From contig NZ_JARJLT010000072.1 in NCBI RefSeq assembly GCF_029335315.1, positions 1 through 61,475 on the forward strand: 61,475 bases of DNA. Reading direction: 5' to 3'. The notes beneath the pieces were generated by a model. It did not search any database. It was not told the origin of the DNA and saw nothing but the letters and a program-made list of their open reading frames with translations. This stretch comes from Pseudomonas citronellolis (GTDB taxonomy: Bacteria > Pseudomonadota > Gammaproteobacteria > Pseudomonadales > Pseudomonadaceae). The position numbers were made by a program, and so were the translations under genes. Below are positions 54,736 through 61,475 of this stretch, piece after piece (the first letter of the stretch is position 1; every line of letters starts with the position of its first letter).

Positions 54736-56757
54736 GTGAAACGAACCATATCTTTGCCAGTGCTTGATCACCTCGTAGTGCGGCACTATCCCTTGTATCC
54801 AGGCAAAGACGGGCAGGGCCTCGAACTAAATCTCAAAGATGGCGTGTCAGTACTCGCGGGCATCAACGGCATCGGCAAGACTACTCTACTCAATTTACTT
54901 CTGCGCATGCTGATCGGTCCTGCCGACCCTAGGAAGGCTGAGCAAGAACTGGGAAGAGTCAGCAAGCGTGATCTGACACTCCCTCGCAAGTTTGACTACT
55001 TTTCTTTGCGAGTTCCAGACAAGCTTGGCGAAGACGCTACAGCCACTCTGACATTCCGCATTGGCACACGAGCTATCACAGTTACGCGCTTGATGCGCGA
55101 CATGGCACTGAAATCCGTTACCGTGGACGGAGCCAAGCTGAAGGTTGCTGGAGAGATCGAATTCATCGCTGAGCTTGCCAATTGGGCGGGCATAGCCTCT
55201 GCGTACGATTTCCATATCACGGTTCGATACCTGCAATTCTTTGCTGAAGATCGGCTTCCCATCTTGTGGTCGCCCGGCACGCAGTTCGAGTTCTTCAAGA
55301 TCCTCTTTTTCGAAAGCGCACTGCAGGATGAGCTGAACGAAGCCTTTGCACAAATCCAGCGGGTCGACACGGACTATCGAAACAGAAAGCACCAACTCGA
55401 GAAGCGGGAAAAGGAGTTGCCGCCCCTCCCAGAAACATCGGGCATCAGCACCGATAAACTACACGAACTAGCTGGCGAGGCGGAAAAAGTATTCGAGCTC
55501 GCTGACGAAGAGAGCGAGCGTGCGACAGACCAGTACCAGCAAGCCCGCCAGTGCCTCTTTGACGCCGATGATGCGCTTGCTCACGCAGAGACGAACCTGA
55601 CACAAGCAGAGGCAGATTTCATAGCAGCCGACGCTCATTACATAGCTCACTGTCTCCCCAGCCTCGACGACAAACTGAGCTTTCTCATGCAGGGCCTGGG
55701 AAGCTCTCAAGGATGCTTCGTGTGTGGTACTCGCGGGAAAAAGCAGCACGATGACATAAGTAAGAGTCTTCGACAGGGCCATTGCTTCGTTTGCCACTCC
55801 CCGCTGCCGGCAGACCAGCAGGCACTCAGTCCCACTTCCGCATCCGTCGTCCGGGACGCAGAGGATTTGTTGGAGCGGGCGCATGCAGAGGTTAACCAGG
55901 CGCGCGAACGCCGTGAACAGATTGAGGTAGAGCTGAAAGATCACGGCGAGAAAATGCAGCAAGCCAGCTCGAAACGAAGAGTTACGCTTCAGCAGCTTGA
56001 AGATTATCGGCGAAGCATTCCTTCTGACGCCACAGACAAATTCGGCGACGTGCGCTCAAGACTCAACCAAGAGCGCAAAAACCTACTGGCACTCATCGCT
56101 GAACGTGATCGTCACGTCGAAGCTTATCGAGCCGCTGTCGATAAAGGGCAGATCACGATGGCAACATTGATGGACAATCTTCGGCAGATATTTACGAACT
56201 ATGCCGAAGACTTCCTCATGGAAGAAGTAGCGGTCGACATGGCGCGGAATACGCCTTTCAAACCCGCGACGGGTGCAAAAAAGGTAAACATTCCCACGTT
56301 CACCGTAAAAATGACCTCGAGCACTTTCAGGCAGCCCGAAGCGCGCCTTAGCAGCAACAGCGTCTCTGAATCGCAGAAGGAGTTCCTGGACCTTGCATTC
56401 CGAATGGCGATGCTTGATCTCATTGCTCCTGGTGAGAGCATGACCGTCGTGGTCGAAACACCAGAAGCCAGCCTTGATAGCTGGTTCATGCGTCGAGCGG
56501 CTGCACTTATGCGTCGATTCACTCAGGTAAGCGCGACCGCCTCACGTCGACTCATCGCTACGTCGAATTTGAATGGCACTAAGATGATTCCCGCCCTACT
56601 GGGCATTTTAGGCGATGACAACCAGATCATCACCCCGCGACCGAAAAACGCCGGCCATCTGGTAAACCTTCTGGAAGAGACCGCTCGCCCTACAGTGCTG
56701 CGGGAAGCAGATGCGACCAGCTTGCTCGAGGAAGAGATCAAGGGGTATATCGCATGA
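54736..56757 (+). CDS. SMC/Rad50-like ATPase with four-cysteine hook
   Basis: 673 residues. Walker A GINGIGKTTLLN (about 44-55); coiled coil about 230-310 and 385-470; between them two CxxC pairs, CFVCGT (about 328) and CFVCHS (about 350), where Rad50 has one per subunit; ABC signature-like SESQKEFLDLAF (about 543) and Walker B VVVETPEASLD (about 570). The start is GTG with AAGGAGG four bases upstream, better than the frame start at 54709. It overlaps the next gene by 4 bases. It recalls ATPases of Lamassu and ABC-3C systems, but the partners differ. Confidence 0.82.
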   Translation: MKRTISLPVLDHLVVRHYPLYPGKDGQGLELNLKDGVSVLAGINGIGKTTLLNLLLRMLIGPADPRKAEQELGRVSKRDLTLPRKFDYFSLRVPDKLGEDATATLTFRIGTRAITVTRLMRDMALKSVTVDGAKLKVAGEIEFIAELANWAGIASAYDFHITVRYLQFFAEDRLPILWSPGTQFEFFKILFFESALQDELNEAFAQIQRVDTDYRNRKHQLEKREKELPPLPETSGISTDKLHELAGEAEKVFELADEESERATDQYQQARQCLFDADDALAHAETNLTQAEADFIAADAHYIAHCLPSLDDKLSFLMQGLGSSQGCFVCGTRGKKQHDDISKSLRQGHCFVCHSPLPADQQALSPTSASVVRDAEDLLERAHAEVNQARERREQIEVELKDHGEKMQQASSKRRVTLQQLEDYRRSIPSDATDKFGDVRSRLNQERKNLLALIAERDRHVEAYRAAVDKGQITMATLMDNLRQIFTNYAEDFLMEEVAVDMARNTPFKPATGAKKVNIPTFTVKMTSSTFRQPEARLSSNSVSESQKEFLDLAFRMAMLDLIAPGESMTVVVETPEASLDSWFMRRAAALMRRFTQVSATASRRLIATSNLNGTKMIPALLGILGDDNQIITPRPKNAGHLVNLLEETARPTVLREADATSLLEEEIKGYIA

Positions 56758-57485
56758 AAGGGACCGTCAAGCCCAGAAAGAGCGATTACGAGGGGCTGCA
56801 GTTCGTCCGCTGGGTTCTCATGGTTGTTGTTGCATCGCGCGCGGCCGGAATGCGTGAGCTCAACCGCGGGCGTCTGCACGTCCTACTCTTCCAGTCCTTT
56901 GCATCCTCACTGTATTACGGAATAAAACCACTCAGGCAGCGGGCCCAACGTACTGTTCATGGCCCGTATTACCGCGCGGCGCATATTGCCGTCGGAAAGC
57001 TCGTTCTGAGTGGTCTGGCTACTCTCGAAGAATACAATCCCCTAGATCATAAACAGGGCATCCAGTTCGACGGAAAGCTTTCCCCTACGCCTGCAGGATT
57101 GAAAGTTGTACACGCATTGCGGGCAACAAAATCCGGTGAGCTGCTTTATCGCTTCTTACTCGACTTGTGTCTTAGCACCGTAGAAGCGGTACACGTCACA
57201 CGGGACAACGAATTTCCCCAGGGCACAACTGAGCCAGAGCTCGCCGAGCAGTTGGAGCTCTTGGCTCAAGCCTCCATTGATGACGTTCTGCTCGCAGACC
57301 TAAGCTACCAGAGGGCAAGTAAGCGCGAGGGTGTACTCTTGCAGGTAGTAGAAAACCCGGACGATATCCCGCTGACAGTGCGTGGACTCCGCGAGGTCGC
57401 TGGCGCGATTGCCGACGGACGGTATAAAAATCGACGAGACGTGCTTACTGCCTACCAATTCTTGCTTCGCCAGAGGGTGGCATGA
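56754..57485 (+). CDS. Helical, winged-helix-like middle component
   Basis: 243 residues. VLLFQSFASSLYYGIKPL and YYRAAHIAVGKLVLSGLATLEEY (about 40-100) look like a winged helix; the remainder is helical. It lies between the ATPase and nuclease genes with 4-base overlaps on both sides. This position and fold recall MukE/kleisin-associated or ABC-3C 'middle' proteins that bridge an ATPase to its effector. No catalytic motif is seen; the family is not recognised. Confidence 0.7.
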   Translation: MKGTVKPRKSDYEGLQFVRWVLMVVVASRAAGMRELNRGRLHVLLFQSFASSLYYGIKPLRQRAQRTVHGPYYRAAHIAVGKLVLSGLATLEEYNPLDHKQGIQFDGKLSPTPAGLKVVHALRATKSGELLYRFLLDLCLSTVEAVHVTRDNEFPQGTTEPELAEQLELLAQASIDDVLLADLSYQRASKREGVLLQVVENPDDIPLTVRGLREVAGAIADGRYKNRRDVLTAYQFLLRQRVA

Positions 57486-58549
57486 CCGACGAAAACTCTT
57501 TTTCGCATAACGAACTGTCGTCTGCCATTCAGCTTCAACCAAGCATTTCAGGAGCAGATGAAGCTGCCCGCTTTACGCAGCATTGTGTAGATTATTACCA
57601 GCGCTGGTTCGCATCCAGCAGCTATAGGATTAACTCGATTCCGCCTGACCAGGCCGCGCTCTTTGTTTACACTCAAGCGCCGGACGTAGCTCCGGGAATA
57701 ACAGAGATCAAGGTAAGTGATCTTAAGCGCGCGCACATCAACACGCTTTCTGTCGAAAGCGGAGTTGTCGTCTGTAACGAAAACTTGCGCTCGTCCTTTC
57801 GCGTGCCTGTGGCGCTCACAAGTAGCGACGAGATCATGGACTTCGTGCTCAACAGTATGAACGCCGACCAAACTTTCGTCATCATGCTGATGACCAAGCA
57901 GAAATTACTCGTCCATCACGCCGGCGTTCAGATTGGAGAGTGGTACGACAACCCGTTAACCGTCAATGTCAGCAGTGTGGATAATGTTGTGAGCCTAGAG
58001 TCGGTGGATGAGCAGCTAAAAATTTACCACGACGACCATACGAGCACTCCGAGAGCCTGTACTGCGCGATTGATGTGGAAGACAGACGGGAATAAGCCAA
58101 AGCTGTCCCATATGCCAGAACTCCATGTTCAAACTACACTTCTGACCCATTTGAAGGCTTGGTATAAACAGGTCAACGTGATTGTTCAGGAAGAGGTCCC
58201 CAATTCAGGCGGGCGCGTGGACATCCAGATATCTCGTGCGACTGCAGGAAAAATGGTCAAGAGCACTCTGGAACTCAAAGTGCTCAAACCCGAAAAGAGT
58301 GACAATTGGAATCGTGATTGGGGCTTGGAGGGTATCCAGCAAGCGAAGCGTTACATCAACCACGAGACAGACTTCTCCATGGCGTGCTTGTTCGATGCCC
58401 GCTTGGACAAGACCGATGCACTTCCCGCTCTACAACCCTCGGCGGACGCGGCGGGTGTGCACCTCCGGCGATTCCCCATGGACCCTCCGAAATCAAAAGA
58501 GCCCAAGGCAATAAAACCTGACGCTGCTGCCCCGGACAGTACTAGCTAG
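57482..58549 (+). CDS. PD-(D/E)xK nuclease-like effector
   Basis: 355 residues. The C-terminal third carries the nuclease core: NSGGRVDIQI (about 240-249, catalytic Asp) then STLELKVLKP (about 261-270, Glu-x-Lys), and QQAKRYINHETDFSMACLF (about 285-303). The N-terminal 220 residues are unassigned and may sense or bind the ATPase. It is the last gene of the three-gene overlap-coupled operon; 158 bases without a gene follow before the convergent integrase. Confidence 0.75.
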   Translation: MTDENSFSHNELSSAIQLQPSISGADEAARFTQHCVDYYQRWFASSSYRINSIPPDQAALFVYTQAPDVAPGITEIKVSDLKRAHINTLSVESGVVVCNENLRSSFRVPVALTSSDEIMDFVLNSMNADQTFVIMLMTKQKLLVHHAGVQIGEWYDNPLTVNVSSVDNVVSLESVDEQLKIYHDDHTSTPRACTARLMWKTDGNKPKLSHMPELHVQTTLLTHLKAWYKQVNVIVQEEVPNSGGRVDIQISRATAGKMVKSTLELKVLKPEKSDNWNRDWGLEGIQQAKRYINHETDFSMACLFDARLDKTDALPALQPSADAAGVHLRRFPMDPPKSKEPKAIKPDAAAPDSTS

Positions 58550-58707
58550 CGGCGAGAAGGCAACCGTTGGAAAGCACTTAGGCCGGGATCTTCATCATGA
58601 TCGACTTTCTAGGGCGCGATGATCTGTACCGGGCTGAGTGGGCACCGACTTAAGATGGATACAGGCGAATCTTTACGCTGCCGTGCGCACTGACATGCCT
58701 GAGGCGA

Positions 58708-60102
58708 TTAGTCAGCTGCTGGTGTTACTAAGATTTTTTCCAGCTTAGCTCCGAGAAGCCACCATGCCTCGGCTTTCTCCTTCGCATAGTCGTGATGCAA
58801 ATAATGTCGGCGCACTTTGGAACCACCCAACAGATGGTTTTGGCAGCGGTCAATGATCTCTAGTGCGACCCCCAGTTCCTGCATCATGGTCGCACCGGTG
58901 CGGCGCAAGTCATGCGGTGTCCATTCGCCCTTGGTGCCCTTGCTCAGCACCAGTGAGTCGTCATGGTGGCGACCTGTCAGGGGCTTGCTGCGGTTCTTGA
59001 AGCGGCATTGCCGGTCGCCGATCAGCTTGCTGACCGTCTTGGTGTCGACATAGTTGTTCTCGTCCTTACTCGGGAAGCAGAACGAGGTATGGCCAGTTTC
59101 TTCTTTCAGGCGCTTGAACTGGTTCAGCGCGAATGGCGACAGGAATACATGGTGATCCTGGCGTTTGCCCTTGTGTCCCTTGGTGGCTTCGGCCGGGATG
59201 AACCAGGTACCTTTGTCCAGATCCACATGGCGCCATTCGGATTTGAGCAACTCGCCGATACGGCAGAGGGTGCTCAGGCAGATCCAGGCGGCACATTGCA
59301 CGCGTGAATTGACCGGGCGGATGCCGGAATATTTCTGGCCGGCGGGCAGGGCGTCGTAGTCGCGCTCCAGGCGAGCAAAGATGTCGTGCAGCTCGCGAAT
59401 TTCGTCAGGTGAGAGCAGGCGATCGCGTTGCTCCTCGTAGTCGTGGTCGAGCAGTTTGTTGACCTCTACCAGGTCGGCTGGGTTGCCGTCTGACATGAGA
59501 GTGCGCCACGGCTTACGTTTCTCTCCCCAGCGCAGCATTTGGCCGATGTCCTTACTGCGGATTACCACGGTGCGGTTCAGTCCGCGGGCTTTGACATGGC
59601 GCAGGACGTTGAGCAGGTCTTTCTCGCTAAGGGTGCGCAGCGGTTTCTTGCCAATGAGCGGTAGTACATCCTTGGTGAAGCTGCGGCGCAGCTCGGCATT
59701 GCCGTCCTGACGGGATACACCGTCGCGCATCCATTCTTCGAAGAGATCGGCGACTGTCTTGTTCTCAGCTGCCTGGCGCTCGGCTTCGGCAATGGTTGCG
59801 GCGATGGCGGCCTGGGCCTCGATTTTGGCGGCCTTGCGGGCAGCAGTGGGATCGACCCCCTTTGTCACTGTGGCTTTCACTTCGTCGCGCTGGGCACGAA
59901 TCTGCGCCAGCGACTTCTTTGGCCAACTGCCCAGGCGATGATCGCGTTTTGCCCCATCCAGTTTGAACTCGTAGCGAAACAGGACAGTGATGCCTCGTAC
60001 TCCGGCACGAACCTTGGCGACCAGCCCGCCGTCTTCGCGCAGTGTCTTGCCGTCGTCGGCCGAGGTGAGTGCTTCCAGTTGCTTCGCCGTCAGTTTTGCC
60101 AC
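58708..60102 (-). CDS. P4-type tyrosine integrase
   Basis: 464 residues. N-terminal DUF4102-like arm-binding domain (about 5-90, LREDGGLVAKVRAG), a core-binding domain, and a catalytic domain with Arg in CRIGELLKSEW (about 280), HDLRRTGATM (about 394-403) and Tyr in RRHYLHHDY near 433. The start is a GTG directly after an in-frame stop. The gene lies 190 bases inside the tRNA-Pro fragment, as usual for integrases next to their attachment site. It should drive integration and excision of the element. Confidence 0.93.
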   Translation of the reverse strand: MAKLTAKQLEALTSADDGKTLREDGGLVAKVRAGVRGITVLFRYEFKLDGAKRDHRLGSWPKKSLAQIRAQRDEVKATVTKGVDPTAARKAAKIEAQAAIAATIAEAERQAAENKTVADLFEEWMRDGVSRQDGNAELRRSFTKDVLPLIGKKPLRTLSEKDLLNVLRHVKARGLNRTVVIRSKDIGQMLRWGEKRKPWRTLMSDGNPADLVEVNKLLDHDYEEQRDRLLSPDEIRELHDIFARLERDYDALPAGQKYSGIRPVNSRVQCAAWICLSTLCRIGELLKSEWRHVDLDKGTWFIPAEATKGHKGKRQDHHVFLSPFALNQFKRLKEETGHTSFCFPSKDENNYVDTKTVSKLIGDRQCRFKNRSKPLTGRHHDDSLVLSKGTKGEWTPHDLRRTGATMMQELGVALEIIDRCQNHLLGGSKVRRHYLHHDYAKEKAEAWWLLGAKLEKILVTPAAD

Positions 60103-60136
60103 CTTCTACCCCTTGCCCAATTCGGGTGTCTTGGAA

Positions 60137-60158
60137 TTTTGCCCCACTTTTGCCCCAC
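60137..60158. repeat. Tandem 11-bp repeat next to the integrase
   Basis: TTTTGCCCCAC occurs twice in a row just upstream of the integrase start. TGGATGCT also occurs twice at about 60178 and 60200. Such repeats between int and att are candidates for arm-type integrase binding sites. Confidence 0.5.
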
Positions 60159-60290
60159 CGAATCGCTTGGCTGCTGGTGGATGCTCATGGATCGTGATGG
60201 ATGCTAATTTAGCCTGTATGCCCCGTATTTACTAGGGTGTAGGCGATCCGTCAGTGTCCGCTAGCGTCCATGTAAATCCATTAAATAAGC

Positions 60291-60337
60291 GCATGGGGTG
60301 CAAGGGGTAGAGTGTTTGAATCACTCCGTCCCGACCA
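60291..60337 (+). other. attR: 3' fragment of tRNA-Pro(GGG)
   Basis: Starting at the anticodon loop (ATGGGGT, anticodon GGG), the sequence gives a 3' anticodon stem GCAAG, 5-base variable loop, T-arm GAGTG-TTTGAAT-CACTC, acceptor strand CGTCCCG, A and CCA, with exact tRNA spacing. The 5' half is missing: the bases before it do not fold. Proline tRNAs begin CGG and end CCGACCA, which supports the identity. The element therefore integrated at the anticodon loop of tRNA-Pro(GGG). The T-loop has T at position 56 in place of the conserved C. Confidence 0.75.
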
Positions 60338-60343
60338 AATTCG

Positions 60344-60370
60344 AAAAGGCCGGTTCAGACCGGCCTTTTT
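60344..60370 (+). terminator. Terminator of the tRNA-Pro gene
   Basis: Perfect 11-bp stem (AAAAGGCCGGT with ACCGGCCTTTT), loop TCAG, ending in a T-run, seven bases after the CCA. It is the first chromosomal feature outside the element. Confidence 0.9.
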
Positions 60371-60541
60371 CATTTGCGCTTTTTCCTGGGGCATGAGCTC
60401 CTTCCCGTCTTCTTTGTCCCTTCTTTAGGCGTACGCCTGTTCTGGTCCTGGCATTTGTAGTCGCGATTCGATGCTCGAGGCCGCCTGGGTGTCTGCATTC
60501 TATATATGCTGCTTGGGTCCTTTCGCTTCGCTGGAGTACCT

Positions 60542-61096
60542 ATGATCTCGCTGGCGTTGCTATGGCTCGTGGCTGTCGTCACTCCTGGTCCGAATTTCTT
60601 CGCGGTGGCGCAGACCGCTGCGTGGCATTCTTGGCGTCGTGGGGTTGTGACTGCTTCGGGTGTCGCCAGCGGTACGGTCGTTTGGGCTTTGGCGGGTGGC
60701 TTGGGGGTCCGGTCGTTGTTCGTCGTTGCGCCCTTCCTCTATATGGCGTTGAAAGTGGCTGGTGGTTGCTACCTCATCTATCTGGGGGCGCGTCTGTTGT
60801 GGCGTAGTCGTTCGGCGGTGGAGGGGCAGGGGAGTGTGGTTGCTGCTCGGCCGACTGTGCTGTCGGCATATCGGCTCGGGTTGCTTTCCAATCTGACCAA
60901 TCCCAAGACGGCGCTGTTCGTTGCCTCTATCTTCGCTGCCGTCATTCCTTCGGCGCCTTCCCCTGGTTTGCTGATAGGCGCTGCAGTGACCATGGCCGGC
61001 GCCGCTGCGGTGTATGCCCGGTGCCGGCGCTGGCTGGATGCTTTTGCCGGGGCTTGCTATCTGTTCTTCGGCTTGCGGCTGGTGATGGTTCGCTGA
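60542..61096 (+). CDS. LysE/RhtB-family amino-acid exporter
   Basis: 184 residues with about five or six hydrophobic segments. The N terminus MISLALLWLVAVVTPGPNFF carries the TPGPN signature of the LysE/RhtB family, and LLSNLTNPKTALF lies near residue 115. ATG at 60542 has GGAG five bases upstream and starts directly in the first membrane segment; an upstream in-frame start at 60506 would add an unlikely 12 residues. It exports amino acids or similar small molecules across the inner membrane. It belongs to the host chromosome, between tRNA-Pro and the rRNA promoters. Confidence 0.85.
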   Translation: MISLALLWLVAVVTPGPNFFAVAQTAAWHSWRRGVVTASGVASGTVVWALAGGLGVRSLFVVAPFLYMALKVAGGCYLIYLGARLLWRSRSAVEGQGSVVAARPTVLSAYRLGLLSNLTNPKTALFVASIFAAVIPSAPSPGLLIGAAVTMAGAAAVYARCRRWLDAFAGACYLFFGLRLVMVR

Positions 61097-61125
61097 CGGG
61101 CTGCAATAAAAGTTTCAGAAAGTCG

Positions 61126-61153
61126 TTGACGGGGATTTTTATCTCCCTATAAT
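61126..61153 (+). promoter_or_regulatory. Sigma70 promoter, first of three
   Basis: TTGACG and TATAAT separated by 16 bases, followed by GCGC. It lies 30 bases after the exporter stop and reads toward the rRNA operon expected beyond the window. Confidence 0.7.
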
Positions 61154-61305
61154 GCGCACCACTCCCAGCGACGAAGCGCTGAAAGAGCTTGAAAATCAAG
61201 CACTTAATTAGGTTCGGAGTTGGGGTGGTGGTCAGGCAGGTGGTTCACTTGCCGCTTTTCAGTTTGTGCTTCGGCAGTGAGTTGAAAAGAAGATCGCCGA
61301 GGTGC

Positions 61306-61333
61306 TTGACAGTGGCTCTGGTTGCTGTAGAAT
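61306..61333 (+). promoter_or_regulatory. rrn-type promoter, second of three
   Basis: TTGACA and TAGAAT with a 16-base spacer, then GCGCCTC, the GC-rich discriminator of stringently controlled rRNA promoters in Pseudomonas. Confidence 0.85.
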
Positions 61334-61413
61334 GCGCCTCCCGCTGATGAGAAGGTTCGCCTTCGCTGAAGCGCAAGCGGTTGAGTAGGAATGCAAAATT
61401 CTGAAAATAACGC

Positions 61414-61441
61414 TTGACGGAACAAGAGGTTGGCGTAGAAT
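61414..61441 (+). promoter_or_regulatory. rrn-type promoter, third of three
   Basis: TTGACG and TAGAAT with a 16-base spacer, then GCGCGCCTC. It is the last signal before the window ends; the 16S rRNA gene is expected to follow within a few hundred bases. Confidence 0.85.
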
Positions 61442-61475
61442 GCGCGCCTCGGTTGAGACGAAAGGATCAACCAAC

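Noticed and set aside
60240-60337. A complete tRNA gene at the right boundary
   Set aside because: The bases before the anticodon loop do not form the D-arm, acceptor or 5' anticodon stem of tRNA-Pro; only the 3' part fits.

Overview
The window looks like the right-hand part of a large integrated mobile element in a Pseudomonas chromosome. At the far right, chromosomal DNA carries a LysE/RhtB exporter gene followed by tandem rrn-type promoters (TTGAC / TAGAAT with a GCGC discriminator) that run off the end toward an unseen rRNA operon. At 60291-60337 lies only the 3' part of a tRNA-Pro(GGG) gene, starting at the anticodon loop and followed by its own terminator. A P4-type tyrosine integrase gene lies just inside it. 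This is the expected look of attR after integration into tRNA-Pro; the intact tRNA and the left end should lie left of position 1.

Layout. (1) 1-9.9 kb: mobile-element genes, mostly on the minus strand (RadC-like, LprI-like secreted protein, lipoprotein, DUF5983-like, recombination-directionality-factor-like, YqaJ exonuclease, DUF932, glycine-zipper protein, several unknowns). Most are separated by strong hairpins just upstream of the next start codon. (2) 9.9-21.6 kb: a WYL regulator with an inverted repeat at its start, a predicted ADP-ribosyltransferase-fold protein with a helix-hairpin-helix-like partner, and a complete recC-recB-recD operon. (3) 21.8-27.4 kb, minus: a four-gene operon of an S1-repeat/winged-helix protein, two coiled-coil proteins and a membrane-anchored superfamily 1 helicase. 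(4) 27.6-32.7 kb: papain-like protease, zinc ribbon, ADP-ribosylglycohydrolase, a second WYL regulator behind a perfect 18-bp palindrome, an HEPN protein and an M15-like peptidase. (5) 33-36.4 kb: McrBC with an EVE-like insertion in McrB. (6) 37.3-52.1 kb: a tightly packed seven-gene plus-strand operon (SNF2-DUF3883, Septu-like ATPase and HNH pair, DUF1156 methyltransferase, RecQ-phosphoribosyltransferase, DprA-like, DUF499 ATPase). It is bracketed by the 5' gene and the 3' end of an IS66-family element. (7) 53-58.5 kb: a methyltransferase divergent from an HTH regulator, a zinc-hook SMC-like ATPase, a small helical protein and a PD-(D/E)xK nuclease.

The element therefore reads as a defence island: at least one known system (McrBC), one hybrid with DISARM- and Septu-like parts, and three or more modules I cannot assign to a named system. 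The strongest candidates for something undescribed are the seven-gene operon, the methyltransferase/zinc-hook ATPase/nuclease cluster and the S1-helicase operon. All functions are read from motifs by eye; no database search was run.
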